From NCBI RefSeq assembly GCF_900176345.1, contig NZ_FWXU01000004.1, positions 124,001 through 188,000 on the forward strand: DNA of 64,000 nucleotides, written 5' to 3'. The notes beneath the pieces were generated by a model, which had not been told where the DNA came from, did not search any database, and saw only the letters and a program-made list of their open reading frames with translations. The stretch is from Rhizobium sp. RU36D. GTDB lineage: Bacteria > Pseudomonadota > Alphaproteobacteria > Rhizobiales > Rhizobiaceae. Below are positions 43,412 to 52,758 of the stretch, piece after piece (the first letter of the stretch is position 1; every line of letters begins with the position of its first letter). A program made the position numbers and the translations under genes.

Positions 43412-43765
43412 ATGTGCTCTGACTGTCGCGACAAGCCGGCTTACAAAGGCAGAAACTATGCCGGGCCGTTTCGCAAAACCCCGGACCGTCTGCTCGGCAT
43501 GGGTTTGATACGGCTCTATCAACTGACGCTGTCTGGTTTAATCGGAAATTCCTGCCGCCACTTGCCGACCTGTTCGGAGTATGGCTACGAGGCCATTGCA
43601 CGCCATGGTCTTTGGCCGGGCGGTTGGTTGACCCTGTTTCGCGTGGGCCGATGCGGTCCCGGCGGAACCTCGGGCTTTGATCCGGTGCCGCCGATGCTCG
43701 ACGGTTCATACCGCTGGTGGACCCTGTGGCGATATCGTCGGCCAGGTCTTAAGCGAAAGGACTGA
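43412..43765 (+). CDS. yidD: Membrane protein insertion efficiency factor YidD
   Basis: A 117-residue member of the YidD family: IRLYQLTLSGLIGNSCRHLPTCSEYGYEAIARHG, GRCGPGG and a DPVP motif. It associates with the inner membrane and helps YidC-dependent insertion in E. coli. The N-terminal 25 residues with CSDCRD are an extension found in rhizobial homologues. Usually near rpmH/rnpA in gammaproteobacteria; here it is in a folE-nifU-thrS neighbourhood. Confidence 0.93.
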   Translation: MCSDCRDKPAYKGRNYAGPFRKTPDRLLGMGLIRLYQLTLSGLIGNSCRHLPTCSEYGYEAIARHGLWPGGWLTLFRVGRCGPGGTSGFDPVPPMLDGSYRWWTLWRYRRPGLKRKD

Positions 43766-43777
43766 AGGGTTTTCACC

Positions 43778-44206
43778 ATGCCGATGCCGATGGAGTATCG
43801 CCAAGCCTCCGTGGATTTCGACCGTTTCATGGAAGATCTGAAGGAGGTCTCGATGCTTCGGACTTCCCACCAGGCTTATACCATGCTGCAGGCGGTCTTG
43901 CAGGTGTTTCGACGGCGGTTGACCGTGGCCGAGGCCATCGCCTTCGCCGGTGTTTTGCCGCCGGTCTTGCGCGCGATCTTTGTCAGCGACTGGGATGTGA
44001 GCGAAGAGCAAAAGCAGTTCTCGAGCAAAGCTGAGATGATGGCGGAGGTGCGAGCCCTGCGGCACAATCACAACCTCTCCACCGAGAGCGCGATCGATGA
44101 CGTGGCCACGGCCGTCAGACGCAATGTCGATCCGGCTTCCCTGGAGCGGGTCCTGTCGCTAATGCCGGAAGGTGCCCGTGCCTTCTGGTTCGGTTCGAAC
44201 ACGTGA
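43778..44206 (+). CDS. DUF2267 domain-containing protein
   Basis: A 142-residue protein matching DUF2267: FDRFMEDLKEVSMLRTSHQAYTMLQAVLQVFRRRLTVAEAIAFAGVLPPVLRAIFVSDW and VLSLMPEGARAFW. The family, all helical, is of unknown function. It sits 12 bases after yidD and 31 bases before the NTF2-like gene and is likely cotranscribed. Confidence 0.85.
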   Translation: MPMPMEYRQASVDFDRFMEDLKEVSMLRTSHQAYTMLQAVLQVFRRRLTVAEAIAFAGVLPPVLRAIFVSDWDVSEEQKQFSSKAEMMAEVRALRHNHNLSTESAIDDVATAVRRNVDPASLERVLSLMPEGARAFWFGSNT

Positions 44207-44237
44207 AATTCCGCTCGCCATCCGAGGTGTAATCCCC

Positions 44238-44594
44238 ATGAGCTTTGATCCGGCCGTCAGGCTTCAGCAGTTTCATGATGCCATCAATCGCCTTGACTAT
44301 GCCGCGATCGAATCGTGTTTTGCGTCCGATGTGCTCTATCTCTCCGGCGGCACCGGTAATGTCGCGGGTCGGGACGCGGTCATGGCGGCCTTCCGTCGGT
44401 ATTTCGAAACCTATCCGGACCAGGTGGCGTCGAACGACAAGGTGGAGCGCCTCTCGGATCGACAGGCCCGCTCCTTCTGGCGGCTGAGGGCGACCCACGC
44501 CGTGACCGGCGAAGCTTTGATCCGGCAGGGGATAGAGACCATAACCTTCGATGAACAGGGCGCCATCACCGAGGTCCGCGTCGAAGATCTTTAG
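44238..44594 (+). CDS. NTF2-like (SnoaL/DUF4440-type) protein
   Basis: A 118-residue alpha+beta barrel protein of the nuclear transport factor 2-like superfamily: RLQQFHDAINRLDYAAIESCFASDVLYLSGGTG, GRDAVMAAFRRYFETYPDQ and ARSFWRLRATHA. Members include isomerases, hydrolases and small binding proteins; the role here cannot be assigned. GAGGTG precedes the ATG. It ends 130 bases before thrS. Confidence 0.8.
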   Translation: MSFDPAVRLQQFHDAINRLDYAAIESCFASDVLYLSGGTGNVAGRDAVMAAFRRYFETYPDQVASNDKVERLSDRQARSFWRLRATHAVTGEALIRQGIETITFDEQGAITEVRVEDL

Positions 44595-44626
44595 CCGCCC
44601 CGTCCCATCCTAAATTTCTTTACTCT

Positions 44627-44653
44627 GCGCGGGTTTCGCTTTATCACCCGCGC
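44627..44653 (+). other. Stem-loop in thrS upstream region
   Basis: Perfect 8-bp stem GCGCGGGT / ACCCGCGC with an 11-base loop, 74 bases before the thrS start. No T-run follows. It may belong to the thrS leader or mark the 3' end of the preceding transcript. Confidence 0.45.
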
Positions 44654-44726
44654 GTTCGTGGCCGCGCCCTTGCGCCGGCCTTTTGCACCACCCGCATTGG
44701 TTGGCGGGACTGGATAAGGAGATACC

Positions 44727-46733
44727 ATGTCAGAAGCCATTTCCCTTACATTTCCCGATGGTTCCGTTCGCAGCTACGCCGCGGGCACGACCGGTCGTGA
44801 GGTCGCCGAATCGATTTCCAAGTCGCTGGCAAAGAAGGCCGTCGCCATCGCGCTCGACGGCGGTTTGCGCGACCTCAGCGACCCTGTCAGTTCGGGGCGG
44901 ATCGAAATCGTCACCCGCAACGATGACCGCGCGCTGGAACTGATCCGCCACGACGCCGCCCACGTGATGGCGGAGGCTGTGCAGGAATTGTGGCCCGGTA
45001 CCCAGGTGACCATCGGTCCCGTCATCGAGAACGGCTTCTATTACGACTTCGCCAAGGCCGAGCCCTTCACGCCGGAGGACCTGCCGAAGATCGAAAAGCG
45101 GATGAAGGAAATCATCCAGCGCAACAAGCCCTTCACCAAGGCAGTCTGGCCGCGCAACAAGGCGCGTGAGGTCTTTGCGTCCAAGGGCGAGAGCTACAAG
45201 GTCGAACTGGTCGACGCGATCCCCGAGGACCAGGATCTCAAGATTTATTACCAGGGCGACTGGTTCGACCTGTGCCGCGGACCACATATGGCATCCACGG
45301 GCCAGATCGGCACGGCCTTCAAGCTTATGAAGGTGGCAGGCGCCTATTGGCGCGGCGACAGCAACAATGTCATGCTGACGCGTATTTACGGCACCGCTTT
45401 CGCCGAGCAGGAGCAGTTGGACAACTATCTGCGTGTGCTGGAAGAGGCTGAAAAGCGCGACCATCGCAAGCTTGGCCGGGAAATGGACCTGTTCCATTTC
45501 CAGGAAGAGGGCCCCGGCGTGGTGTTCTGGCATGGCAAGGGCTGGCGCATGTTCCAGACCTTGACGGCCTACATGCGCCGTCGCCTGTCCGGCACCTATC
45601 AGGAAGTCAACGCGCCGCAGGTGCTCGACAAGTCACTATGGGAGACCTCTGGTCACTGGGGATGGTACCAGGAGAACATGTTCGCGGTGAAATCCGCCCA
45701 TGCTTTCACTCATCCCGATGACGAGGAAGCCGACCAGCGCGTCTTTGCCTTGAAGCCGATGAACTGCCCGGGTCACGTGCAGATCTTCAAGCATGGGCTC
45801 AAATCCTATCGCGACCTGCCGATTCGCCTGGCGGAGTTCGGCCTGGTCCACCGCTATGAAGCATCCGGTGCCTTGCATGGCCTGATGCGCGTGCGCGGGT
45901 TTACGCAGGATGACGCGCACGTGTTCTGCACCGACGAGCAGATGGCGGCGGAATGCCTGCGTATCAACGACCTCATCCTGTCGGTCTATGAGGACTTCGG
46001 CTTCAAGGAAGTGGTGGTGAAGCTCTCCACCCGTCCGGAAAAGCGTGTCGGCACCGATGCCTTGTGGGATCGGGCAGAGGCCGTGATGATGGAGGTCTTG
46101 AAGACGATCGAAGCCCAATCGGGCGGACGCATCAAGACCGGCATCCTGCCGGGCGAGGGCGCGTTCTACGGGCCGAAGTTCGAATACACGCTGAAAGATG
46201 CCATCGGCCGTGAATGGCAGTGCGGTACGACTCAGGTGGATTTCAACCTGCCGGAACGCTTTGGCGCCTTCTACATCGATGCGAATTCGGAGAAGACCCA
46301 GCCTGTGATGATCCACCGCGCTATCTGCGGCTCGATGGAACGTTTCCTCGGCATCCTGATCGAGAACTTCGCCGGTCATATGCCGCTGTGGTTCGCGCCG
46401 ACTCAGGTTGTCGTGGCAACCATCACCTCGGAGGCCGATGACTACGGTCGCGAAGTCGCCGAGGCCTTGCGTGACGCGGGCATGCAGGTCGAGACCGACT
46501 TCCGCAACGAGAAGATCAACTACAAGGTCCGCGAGCATTCCGTGACCAAGGTTCCTGTGATCATCGTCTGTGGCAAGCGGGAGGCCGAGGAACGGACTGT
46601 CAACATCCGCCGTCTTGGGTCTCAGGACCAGACCTCGATGACGCTCGATGAGGCGCTTGCTTCGCTTTCGGCGGAGGCCACGCCGCCCGATGTCAAGCGC
46701 AAGGCTGCTGCTAAGGCTTCCAAAGCAGCCTGA
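44727..46733 (+). CDS. thrS: Threonyl-tRNA synthetase
   Basis: A 668-residue class II synthetase. Domains in order: TGS (1-62), editing domain with HxxxH ([12 protein letters not shown], near residue 73) and later Cys/His residues (LCRGPHMAS), catalytic core (about 265-540) with motif 2 [14 protein letters not shown], zinc-ligand [13 protein letters not shown] and motif 3 [12 protein letters not shown], and an anticodon-binding domain (about 545-650). A Lys/Ala-rich tail of about 20 residues ends the protein. The ATG follows GGAGA. Confidence 0.98.
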   Translation: MSEAISLTFPDGSVRSYAAGTTGREVAESISKSLAKKAVAIALDGGLRDLSDPVSSGRIEIVTRNDDRALELIRHDAAHVMAEAVQELWPGTQVTIGPVIENGFYYDFAKAEPFTPEDLPKIEKRMKEIIQRNKPFTKAVWPRNKAREVFASKGESYKVELVDAIPEDQDLKIYYQGDWFDLCRGPHMASTGQIGTAFKLMKVAGAYWRGDSNNVMLTRIYGTAFAEQEQLDNYLRVLEEAEKRDHRKLGREMDLFHFQEEGPGVVFWHGKGWRMFQTLTAYMRRRLSGTYQEVNAPQVLDKSLWETSGHWGWYQENMFAVKSAHAFTHPDDEEADQRVFALKPMNCPGHVQIFKHGLKSYRDLPIRLAEFGLVHRYEASGALHGLMRVRGFTQDDAHVFCTDEQMAAECLRINDLILSVYEDFGFKEVVVKLSTRPEKRVGTDALWDRAEAVMMEVLKTIEAQSGGRIKTGILPGEGAFYGPKFEYTLKDAIGREWQCGTTQVDFNLPERFGAFYIDANSEKTQPVMIHRAICGSMERFLGILIENFAGHMPLWFAPTQVVVATITSEADDYGREVAEALRDAGMQVETDFRNEKINYKVREHSVTKVPVIIVCGKREAEERTVNIRRLGSQDQTSMTLDEALASLSAEATPPDVKRKAAAKASKAA

Positions 46734-46834
46734 TACAATACGCCGTCTGGCAGGTCCGCAAGGGCGCTGTCAGGCGGCTGTCATGTTATTGTTATACCGC
46801 ATACCAGGTGCAAGCTGAAGCAACCGGGGTTTCG

Positions 46835-47677
46835 ATGAAGTTCGAAGAACTGTCCTACGCCAATGAGCGGGATCCGCGCCTCAAGCGATGGATTATCCGC
46901 TCGATCGAAAACCTGTCCGGCCGCGACCGCTACGCCCGGCTGTACGATATCTGGCGTCACGACATCTACGGCAAGACTGATCGCGTCTTCGGCAAGATGC
47001 TGGACATGATCAATGTCGAACTTGCGGTCACGGGCGAATGGCCGCCATGCAATCTCCCGGATGGCCCTGTCGTGATGGTGGCCAACCATCCCTATGGCAT
47101 TGGTGACGGGATCGCGTTTCTGGCGCTTGCCGAGCAGTTGCAACGCCCGTTCCGGGTCATGATCAACAACGAATTGTTGAAGATGCCCGAATTGGGTCCT
47201 TATTCGCTGCCGGTTTCCTTCGAGGAGACCAAGGAAGCGCTGGCGATGAACATGCAGACCCGCCACGAGGCCGTCAGGCTGCTGAAGGAAGGCGTGACCA
47301 TCATCGTGTTCCCGGCTGGCGGCGTGGCAACGGCGCGCAAGGCCTTCGGCAAGGCCGAGGATCTGCCCTGGAAGATCTTTCCAGCAAAGCTCATCCAGGC
47401 TGCCCGTGCCAATGTCGTGCCGGTATATTTCGAAGGCCAGAACGGACGGCTCTTCCATATCGCCAGCAAGATCTCCATGACGCTCAGGGTCTCCCTTCTG
47501 GTCCGCGAGTTCCGCAGGCTGTCGGGCAGCACGATCAATGCCCATGTCGGGCGGATCATGTCCTGGGAAGAGCTGTCGAACAACGGCGACCGCAAGGAGT
47601 TGTTGGCGCGGCTTTATGAGGCCGTATTCACGCTGGCACCGAACGCTCGCCGCGGTGGGCTGAAAAAGGCCGGCTAA
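46835..47677 (+). CDS. Lysophospholipid acyltransferase family protein
   Basis: A 280-residue PlsC-like acyltransferase. The catalytic motif is NHPYGIGDG (His and Asp separated by five residues rather than the usual four, as in the hemolysin-like branch), and FPAGGVATAR corresponds to the substrate-phosphate motif. No membrane helix is obvious, suggesting peripheral attachment. It might acylate a lyso-lipid, such as in ornithine-lipid or phosphatidate synthesis. It ends three bases from the convergent secreted-protein gene. Confidence 0.87.
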   Translation: MKFEELSYANERDPRLKRWIIRSIENLSGRDRYARLYDIWRHDIYGKTDRVFGKMLDMINVELAVTGEWPPCNLPDGPVVMVANHPYGIGDGIAFLALAEQLQRPFRVMINNELLKMPELGPYSLPVSFEETKEALAMNMQTRHEAVRLLKEGVTIIVFPAGGVATARKAFGKAEDLPWKIFPAKLIQAARANVVPVYFEGQNGRLFHIASKISMTLRVSLLVREFRRLSGSTINAHVGRIMSWEELSNNGDRKELLARLYEAVFTLAPNARRGGLKKAG

Positions 47678-47680
47678 GGG

Positions 47681-48628
47681 CTATTTCGTCAGTAACAGTT
47701 CTACCGCACTGCTGCGGCCGGCTTCCACCTGAAAGTCCTTTTGGTAGATCTTGTCCTTGTTGCGGGCGATGGCCGTATACTCGCCCTCGGCCAGCACCAT
47801 GCTTGGATAGGCGCTGACGCTTTCCGCGACGATGTCACCAGATGATGTCAGCACCGACCAGGCGGTATCGGCAATCGCTTCGCCACCAGCCTCCGACACC
47901 AGTTTGAGATTGATCTGTGCGGCGCGGTGCTGGATTGTCGCTTCGGTCAGTTTGCCGGCCTCAACTTTGATGTCGGCCCGCACCACCGCGTTGACATCGC
48001 CATATTCCGACACGATGTGATAGGTGCCGGCGTTGAGCCGGACGATCGTGTTGGCATCCACATCGGCCATCAACAGGCCGCGCTCGCCATCGTCCTTGGC
48101 TTCCGCCGCATAGACGTCGAACTTCAGGTCCTTTGCAGGGATCCGGATGTCGGCGCCGGTAACGGCGTTGAGAATCATGCCGCCAGCATCCAGAACGAGC
48201 ACTTGCTTTTCCAAATCGCCGCTGCCCGGCACGGTCAGCTTTTTAGTGGCACCGGCGCGGCCGAATGCTACGTTTACGAAGTATTCTCCCGGCATCAGCT
48301 GGAAATCCGCCGATCCGCCCTCAGCGGTCGCGACAAGCGGCAGCTTACCATCGGGTCCGGGAATGGGGCTGAAGACGCGCCAGGACAGCCCTTGCTGCAT
48401 GGCGCCGCCGTCGGAGGTGAGCTTGGCTTCAAACGCGACCGTCTTGGCCGGAGAAGGCACAGCGTTTGCGCCAAGGTTCGGCGAAAACGCATTGAGCTTC
48501 GGCATCTTGGCGGTGCTGTCCAATTGCTTGAACGTCTTGAACGCGTCCTGCGCCTGGGCGGCGCTGACCGACAACGCAACGAACGCCACGACATGCAAAT
48601 GGCGACCAACGAGGGAAAGACACGACAT
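47681..48628 (-). CDS. Secreted conserved hypothetical protein, beta-rich repeats
   Basis: A 315-residue protein with an N-terminal signal peptide (cleavage near AAQAQDAF). The mature part looks like three or four beta-sandwich units with similar endings: LMPGEYFVNVAFGRAGA, LNAGTYHIVSEYGDVNAV and LAEGEYTAIARNKDKIYQKDF, each an x-G-x-Y-x-V/A pattern as in carboxypeptidase-regulatory-like or FixG-like domains. No catalytic motif and no Cys in the mature part were found. Function unknown. The first codon used is the ATG; a TTG lies just before. Confidence 0.8.
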   Translation of the reverse strand: MSCLSLVGRHLHVVAFVALSVSAAQAQDAFKTFKQLDSTAKMPKLNAFSPNLGANAVPSPAKTVAFEAKLTSDGGAMQQGLSWRVFSPIPGPDGKLPLVATAEGGSADFQLMPGEYFVNVAFGRAGATKKLTVPGSGDLEKQVLVLDAGGMILNAVTGADIRIPAKDLKFDVYAAEAKDDGERGLLMADVDANTIVRLNAGTYHIVSEYGDVNAVVRADIKVEAGKLTEATIQHRAAQINLKLVSEAGGEAIADTAWSVLTSSGDIVAESVSAYPSMVLAEGEYTAIARNKDKIYQKDFQVEAGRSSAVELLLTK

Positions 48629-48737
48629 CAATTATGGGACCGGGTTGACTTCTTGATCAATGAAAGCAACTTCAATCCGAATGTGGTGGCGATTTCAAGA
48701 CCTCCCGCCCGCCGCCAGGACCGTGAAAGCCCTCCAA

Positions 48738-49322
48738 ATGCAAAAAGATTCTCAACTTATCGACTATCTCACCAAACGCCGCTCCATGCCGGCCTTCCAG
48801 ATGTGCGAGCCGGGTCCGAATCGCGACCAGATCGAGGTCATGCTGACACTGGCATCGCGCGTGCCCGACCACGGCAAACTCGCGCCTTGGCGCTTCGTGG
48901 TCTATACCGGCGCCGAGCGCCAGCGGATCGGCGAGGCTTTGCTGCAGATGGCGCTTACCAAGAATCCGGCGCTGTCAGGCGAAATGATCGCGGTCGAGCG
49001 CAGCCGCTTCACCCGTGCGCCCGTTGTCATCGCCGTCATCAGCACGGCCGCCCCCCATGCCAAGATCCCGGAATGGGAGCAGGTTCTGTCAGCCGGGGCG
49101 GTCTGCCTCAATCTCGTCATGGCGGCCAATGCCCATGGCTTCTTTTCCAACTGGCTGACCGAATGGTTCGCCTATGATGAAGCCGCCTATCCGCTGCTCG
49201 GCGTCCGCCCGGGCGAAAAGGTCGCGGGCTTCATTCACATCGGCTCCAGCACCTTCCCCGTGACGGATCGGCCGCGTCCCGACCTGAAGGACATCGTGAC
49301 CTGGGCCGGAGAGGAGAGCTGA
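48738..49322 (+). CDS. Nitroreductase family protein (YdjA-like)
   Basis: A 194-residue FMN-dependent reductase of the small YdjA type: [16 protein letters not shown] (Arg pair binding FMN phosphate), [20 protein letters not shown] and [24 protein letters not shown]. The start at MQKDSQL fits the family; an in-frame ATG 78 bases upstream would add an unfamiliar stretch. It overlaps the flavin reductase gene by one base, suggesting coupled translation and possibly shared flavin chemistry. Confidence 0.9.
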   Translation: MQKDSQLIDYLTKRRSMPAFQMCEPGPNRDQIEVMLTLASRVPDHGKLAPWRFVVYTGAERQRIGEALLQMALTKNPALSGEMIAVERSRFTRAPVVIAVISTAAPHAKIPEWEQVLSAGAVCLNLVMAANAHGFFSNWLTEWFAYDEAAYPLLGVRPGEKVAGFIHIGSSTFPVTDRPRPDLKDIVTWAGEES

Positions 49323-49924
49323 TGTTCTACGAGACCGCCGATAACCGCCATGGCCTCGCCCATGACCCGTTCAAGGCGATCGTGGCGCCCCGGCCGATCG
49401 GCTGGATCGGGACCCGCTCGGCCGACGGCGTTCGCAACCTCGCACCCTATTCCTTCTTCAATGCGATCAGCGACCGGCCGAAGCTGGTGATGTTTTCCTC
49501 GATGGGCCACAAGCATTCCGTGGCCAATATCGAGGCGACCGGTGTTTTCACGACCAGCCTTGTGGGCGCTGAATTGACCCAGCAGATGAATACCTCATCG
49601 GCCGCGGTCGGCGCCGAAGTCGATGAGTTTGCCCTGGCGGGACTGACACCAGGGGAGGGCCGTCTGGTGGCCGCACCCTATGTCACGGAAGCCTATGCCG
49701 TGCTGGAATGCCGCATGACGGAGATCATCCGGCCGAAGACCCTGTCTGTGCCGTCCGACAGCTATGTCGTCTTTGGTGAAGTGGTTGGTATCCACATATC
49801 CGAGGCAGCGATCACGGATGGTCGGCTGGATATGTCGATCGTTCGGCCACTCGCGCGCATGGGCTATATGGACTACAGCGAGGCATCATCAACCTTCGAA
49901 CTGTTCCGGCCGCAGCTTCCCTAG
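49322..49924 (+). CDS. Flavin reductase-like (FMN-binding split barrel) protein
   Basis: A 200-residue protein of the flavin_reduct/DIM6-NTAB family: FKAIVAPRPIGWIGTRSADGVRNLAPYSFFNAISDRPKLVMFSS is the typical FMN-binding stretch. It follows the nitroreductase gene with a TGATG overlap, and its 3' end overlaps the convergent CitE-like gene by four bases. A reductase role is inferred from the family; many members remain uncharacterised. Confidence 0.9.
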   Translation: MFYETADNRHGLAHDPFKAIVAPRPIGWIGTRSADGVRNLAPYSFFNAISDRPKLVMFSSMGHKHSVANIEATGVFTTSLVGAELTQQMNTSSAAVGAEVDEFALAGLTPGEGRLVAAPYVTEAYAVLECRMTEIIRPKTLSVPSDSYVVFGEVVGIHISEAAITDGRLDMSIVRPLARMGYMDYSEASSTFELFRPQLP

Positions 49925-50637
49925 GTGTCTGTCGATGGCGCGGATGGGTGGACAAGCACCCATTCGAAACCGGGTTCCGGCATCCAGCCCCGGCTTGCGG
50001 CATCCTCCAGAGAGCTGCCGCAGGCGCAATCGACCGCAGCCACGTCGGCCGCTGCAGCGGCCAGCCTGACGGTGGCGCGAACTGAGGTGATGAGGCTTGC
50101 GCTCGGAGGCAGCTCATCTCCCAAAGCTTGCGCAAGCAGCCCCCCATTCCAGCCTAAAGCCATCAGTCGGTCGGATTTCCCGGCAAAGCTGCCGGCCGCC
50201 AGCAAACCCTGGGAATTATCGCCGATCAGCGCCAGGATCGATAACCGGATTGCCGCAGAACCTTCCGCCTCGGCCACATCGAGCAGCACATGCAGGTATT
50301 GCAGGTCTGCGCCGGAACGGGCGCCCGCAAGCGCAACCCCCTCGGCTCCCATCTCCAGTGCCCAGGCGATGTCGAGTGCAATCTCCTCCTCGTCCTCAAC
50401 CCGGTGAAGGCCGACCCAGAGCGGGACCGCAGACACCTCGGTCGAACCGGCAAGCAGCGACCGCCACCCGCGCCGGGCCGTGGCCGCCGCCTCGCCATAG
50501 CAACCGCTGAAATCGAGCAGTCGCGCGGCCACACCACAGATAAGATCAGGTGATCCGGAAGGATAGTCGCCTACCGAAATGAATTGCAGGATTTGGGGAG
50601 GGGAAGGCGAGACATCGCGCCGCTGAAAGATGGTCAA
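49921..50637 (-). CDS. Hypothetical protein resembling CitE/HpcH aldolases but without metal ligands
   Basis: A 238-residue protein. WVGLHRVEDEEEIALDIAWALEMGAEGVALAGARSGADLQYLHVLL, followed by IRLSILALIGDNSQGLLAAGSFAGKSDRLMALGWNGG, follows the pattern of CitE/HpcH TIM barrels (PK..., IE...G, GAeDl). The Glu and Asp that hold Mg2+ in active members are Gly here (LIGD, GWNGG). It is therefore either a distant homologue or a non-catalytic one. Two Cys in VDCACGSS are seen near the C-terminus. Confidence 0.65.
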   Translation of the reverse strand: MTIFQRRDVSPSPPQILQFISVGDYPSGSPDLICGVAARLLDFSGCYGEAAATARRGWRSLLAGSTEVSAVPLWVGLHRVEDEEEIALDIAWALEMGAEGVALAGARSGADLQYLHVLLDVAEAEGSAAIRLSILALIGDNSQGLLAAGSFAGKSDRLMALGWNGGLLAQALGDELPPSASLITSVRATVRLAAAAADVAAVDCACGSSLEDAASRGWMPEPGFEWVLVHPSAPSTDT

Positions 50638-50752
50638 GACCGCATCCGGGATTCTTCAAACATGGTGAACCAATCTTAAACACTTTCCCGATAGCGTGAA
50701 GCCAGTGATTGTGGGCCGATGCAGGCCCCGTAGTAAGCGATTGGGATTGCAC

Positions 50753-51892
50753 GTGATCGTTCAGGCTTTTCTTCGGTGGGTGGAAACGGCCAAGGCCAGC
50801 GACAGGGCTCGCGCCGCCAGTGCTCTCGGTCGGGCCTTCCTTAAATCTGAGATGGCCGAGGAGGAGCGCCGCGCCGCCCGCGTGGCAATGACCTACCTCC
50901 TTGACGATCCGTCGCCGCGCGTGCGGCTCGCCCTATGCGAGGCCCTGGCCGACAGCCCCGAAACGCCGCGGCCAATCATGGTCTCCCTGGCGCAAGACCA
51001 ACCGGAGATCGCCTGTCACGCCATCCTCCGCTCTCCGGTTCTAAACGATTCGGATCTGGTCGATCTTGTCGGGCGTGGCGCGGACCATACCCGTGCGCTG
51101 ATTGCCGGGCGTCCCCGTCTCAGCCGTATGGTCGCCGCGGCATTGGCAGAGGTCGCCGAGACGCCCGAGATCCTGACGCTGCTGGAAAATGATGGTGCGG
51201 CCATTTCGCCCATGACTTTGAAGCGGCTGGCCGAGCGGCACGGCCATCACGAGGTCGTTCGCCGGCATTTGCTTGAGCGGGAGGCTCTGCCGGCCGCCGC
51301 ACGGCAATTGCTGGTCAACCGGGTTACCGAGGCCTTGGTCGGAGCGGGCCTCGTCCTGGCGGCCGTCGGCGCCCGTCGCATGGAGCGCGTGGCGCGAGAG
51401 GCGGGTGCGACGGCAACCCTGTCCATCGCGGGCTCGGTGAGCCACGAAGAACTTCCGCCGCTTGTCGAACATTTGAGGGTCAGCGGTAAGCTCACGCCGG
51501 CCTTCCTGATGCATGCTCTGTGCTCGGGCCGCACTGACTTCTTCGGCACGGCCATTGTCATGCTGTCGGGTCTGGAGGAGCGACGGTCGCGCGCGATCCT
51601 CGCCACCGGCCGGCGGCATGCTGTTCGCGCCTTGCTGGAGGCCTGTGGCCTTGCCCGCGACGTCAGCGAGATTTTCGTGGACGCGATCTTCCTTTGGCGC
51701 CAGGCCATGCAGAGCGGGGCAGTGGACAATGCCGGGATTGCCCAGCAATTGCTCGCACGCCACAGGCACTTCGCGCCGGGATCCGGTTCCGCGGCCGAAC
51801 TGCTCGACATGATCGAACAGTTGCAGATGGCCGAAGAGAGGCACCATGCCCGCGCCTATGCCTCCGGCTTTAGCCTGGCTGCCGCAGAATAG
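50753..51892 (+). CDS. DUF2336 domain-containing protein
   Basis: A 379-residue helical-repeat protein of the alphaproteobacterial DUF2336 family: FLRWVETAKASDRARAASALGRAFLKSEM, then HEAT-like helices (LDDPSPRVRLALCEALADSP, DQPEIACHAILRSPVLNDSDLV) and a C-terminal half with RILLAVGARRM-like segments. The start is a GTG (VIVQAFLRW) matching the family's N-terminus; a longer frame from 50696 adds unfamiliar residues. Function unknown. It ends 10 bases from a convergent small gene. Confidence 0.85.
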   Translation: MIVQAFLRWVETAKASDRARAASALGRAFLKSEMAEEERRAARVAMTYLLDDPSPRVRLALCEALADSPETPRPIMVSLAQDQPEIACHAILRSPVLNDSDLVDLVGRGADHTRALIAGRPRLSRMVAAALAEVAETPEILTLLENDGAAISPMTLKRLAERHGHHEVVRRHLLEREALPAAARQLLVNRVTEALVGAGLVLAAVGARRMERVAREAGATATLSIAGSVSHEELPPLVEHLRVSGKLTPAFLMHALCSGRTDFFGTAIVMLSGLEERRSRAILATGRRHAVRALLEACGLARDVSEIFVDAIFLWRQAMQSGAVDNAGIAQQLLARHRHFAPGSGSAAELLDMIEQLQMAEERHHARAYASGFSLAAAE

Positions 51893-51902
51893 CCGATCAG
51901 AA

Positions 51903-52310
51903 TCAGTTGGTGATCTTCTTCGCCACCCAGGCATAGCTGTCTGAAACGACATGCAGCGGCTTTTCAAACACCATCCGAATGCCGGCTGTGCCGGGAAGGG
52001 CTTCGCGGATCCGGTCAAGCGCCCGGCTGGCCAATCCCTTGTGCTCGGACTCGGGCGGCGCCGGAACCGGCATCGGCAGCGGCAGCGGCTGTTGTTCGGC
52101 AACCGCAGGCGTGCTCTCTGCTTCCGGCGGTTGGCACACCGCGATCACCATGGGATAGCTGACATTGCCATATCGTTCGAGCACGCGCTCCGATGCGGCA
52201 TCGCATAGTTCAACACTGACCCAATGTTCCTGGGCGGTGGCAATATACTGGCACTGGTTGACGCTGTCGTCGCATCCCAGGATGGTCATCGCAATGAGGG
52301 CTGTTTTCAT
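51903..52310 (-). CDS. Small hypothetical protein, possible lipoprotein
   Basis: A 135-residue protein with a short hydrophobic start and a possible lipobox (TILGC, Cys13), which would be unusually short for a lipoprotein signal. The middle is Pro-rich (EQQPLPLPMPVPAPPE) and the rest helical. Four Cys in the first 65 residues (positions about 13, 20, 36, 58) could pair in the periplasm. No domain recognised. It follows the tRNA-Lys gene on the same strand. Confidence 0.65.
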   Translation of the reverse strand: MKTALIAMTILGCDDSVNQCQYIATAQEHWVSVELCDAASERVLERYGNVSYPMVIAVCQPPEAESTPAVAEQQPLPLPMPVPAPPESEHKGLASRALDRIREALPGTAGIRMVFEKPLHVVSDSYAWVAKKITN

Positions 52311-52485
52311 CTGCCGGTTTCCGCTTCGGGTGGTGTCTTGTGCATGATGCCGAAAAGTGTGTGCGGTTTTCGGTCGACATCATGCTCTGATTATATGACT
52401 CTAGAGGCGCTTCGGATTTGAGGACGATCCGACCTAAAATCATCTGGCTCTAGAACTCCATACCCGCGAAAGCTGGGCGAAAGAA

Positions 52486-52561
52486 TGGTGAGAGCGCAGG
52501 GATTCGAACCCTGGACCTACTGATTAAAAGTCAGTTGCTCTACCGGCTGAGCTACGCTCTC
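52486..52561 (-). tRNA. tRNA-Lys (anticodon UUU)
   Basis: 76-nt tRNA with encoded CCA. The acceptor stem GAGAGCG / CGCTCTC is perfect, the D arm has GTAGCTCAGCCGGTAGAGC, the anticodon loop is CTTTTAA within stem ACTGA / TCAGT, and the T arm has CAGGGTTCGAATCCCTG. Anticodon TTT reads lysine codons. No nearby tRNA genes and no sign of an integrated element at its 3' end. Confidence 0.97.
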
Positions 52562-52758
52562 CCGTTCAGGGGTGGTCCCCTCGGAAGTGCGCGGAACATA
52601 TGCAGACACGTAGTCGCGGTCAACCCATAAAAACGGCCGGATTCGGCGTTTTCCGGCTTTCTTTTCAGGGCGGGATGACGCAGGGCGCGGAAAGGTGATT
52701 GGCACCTGGGCACATCAGGGGCTAAGGAAGCGGCATAGCCAATGGAGCAGGCCTGCCC
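52562..52758. other. Divergent region between tRNA-Lys and ccdA
   Basis: About 200 bases expected to hold the tRNA-Lys promoter and the ccdA promoter. No terminator or operator could be assigned. Confidence 0.35.

Noticed and set aside
44727..46733. T-box control of thrS
   Set aside because: No T-box sequence or antiterminator is present, as expected for an alphaproteobacterium.
52486..52561. tRNA-Lys as an attachment site for an integrated element
   Set aside because: No integrase gene and no repeat of the tRNA 3' end in the window; flanking genes are ordinary chromosomal ones.
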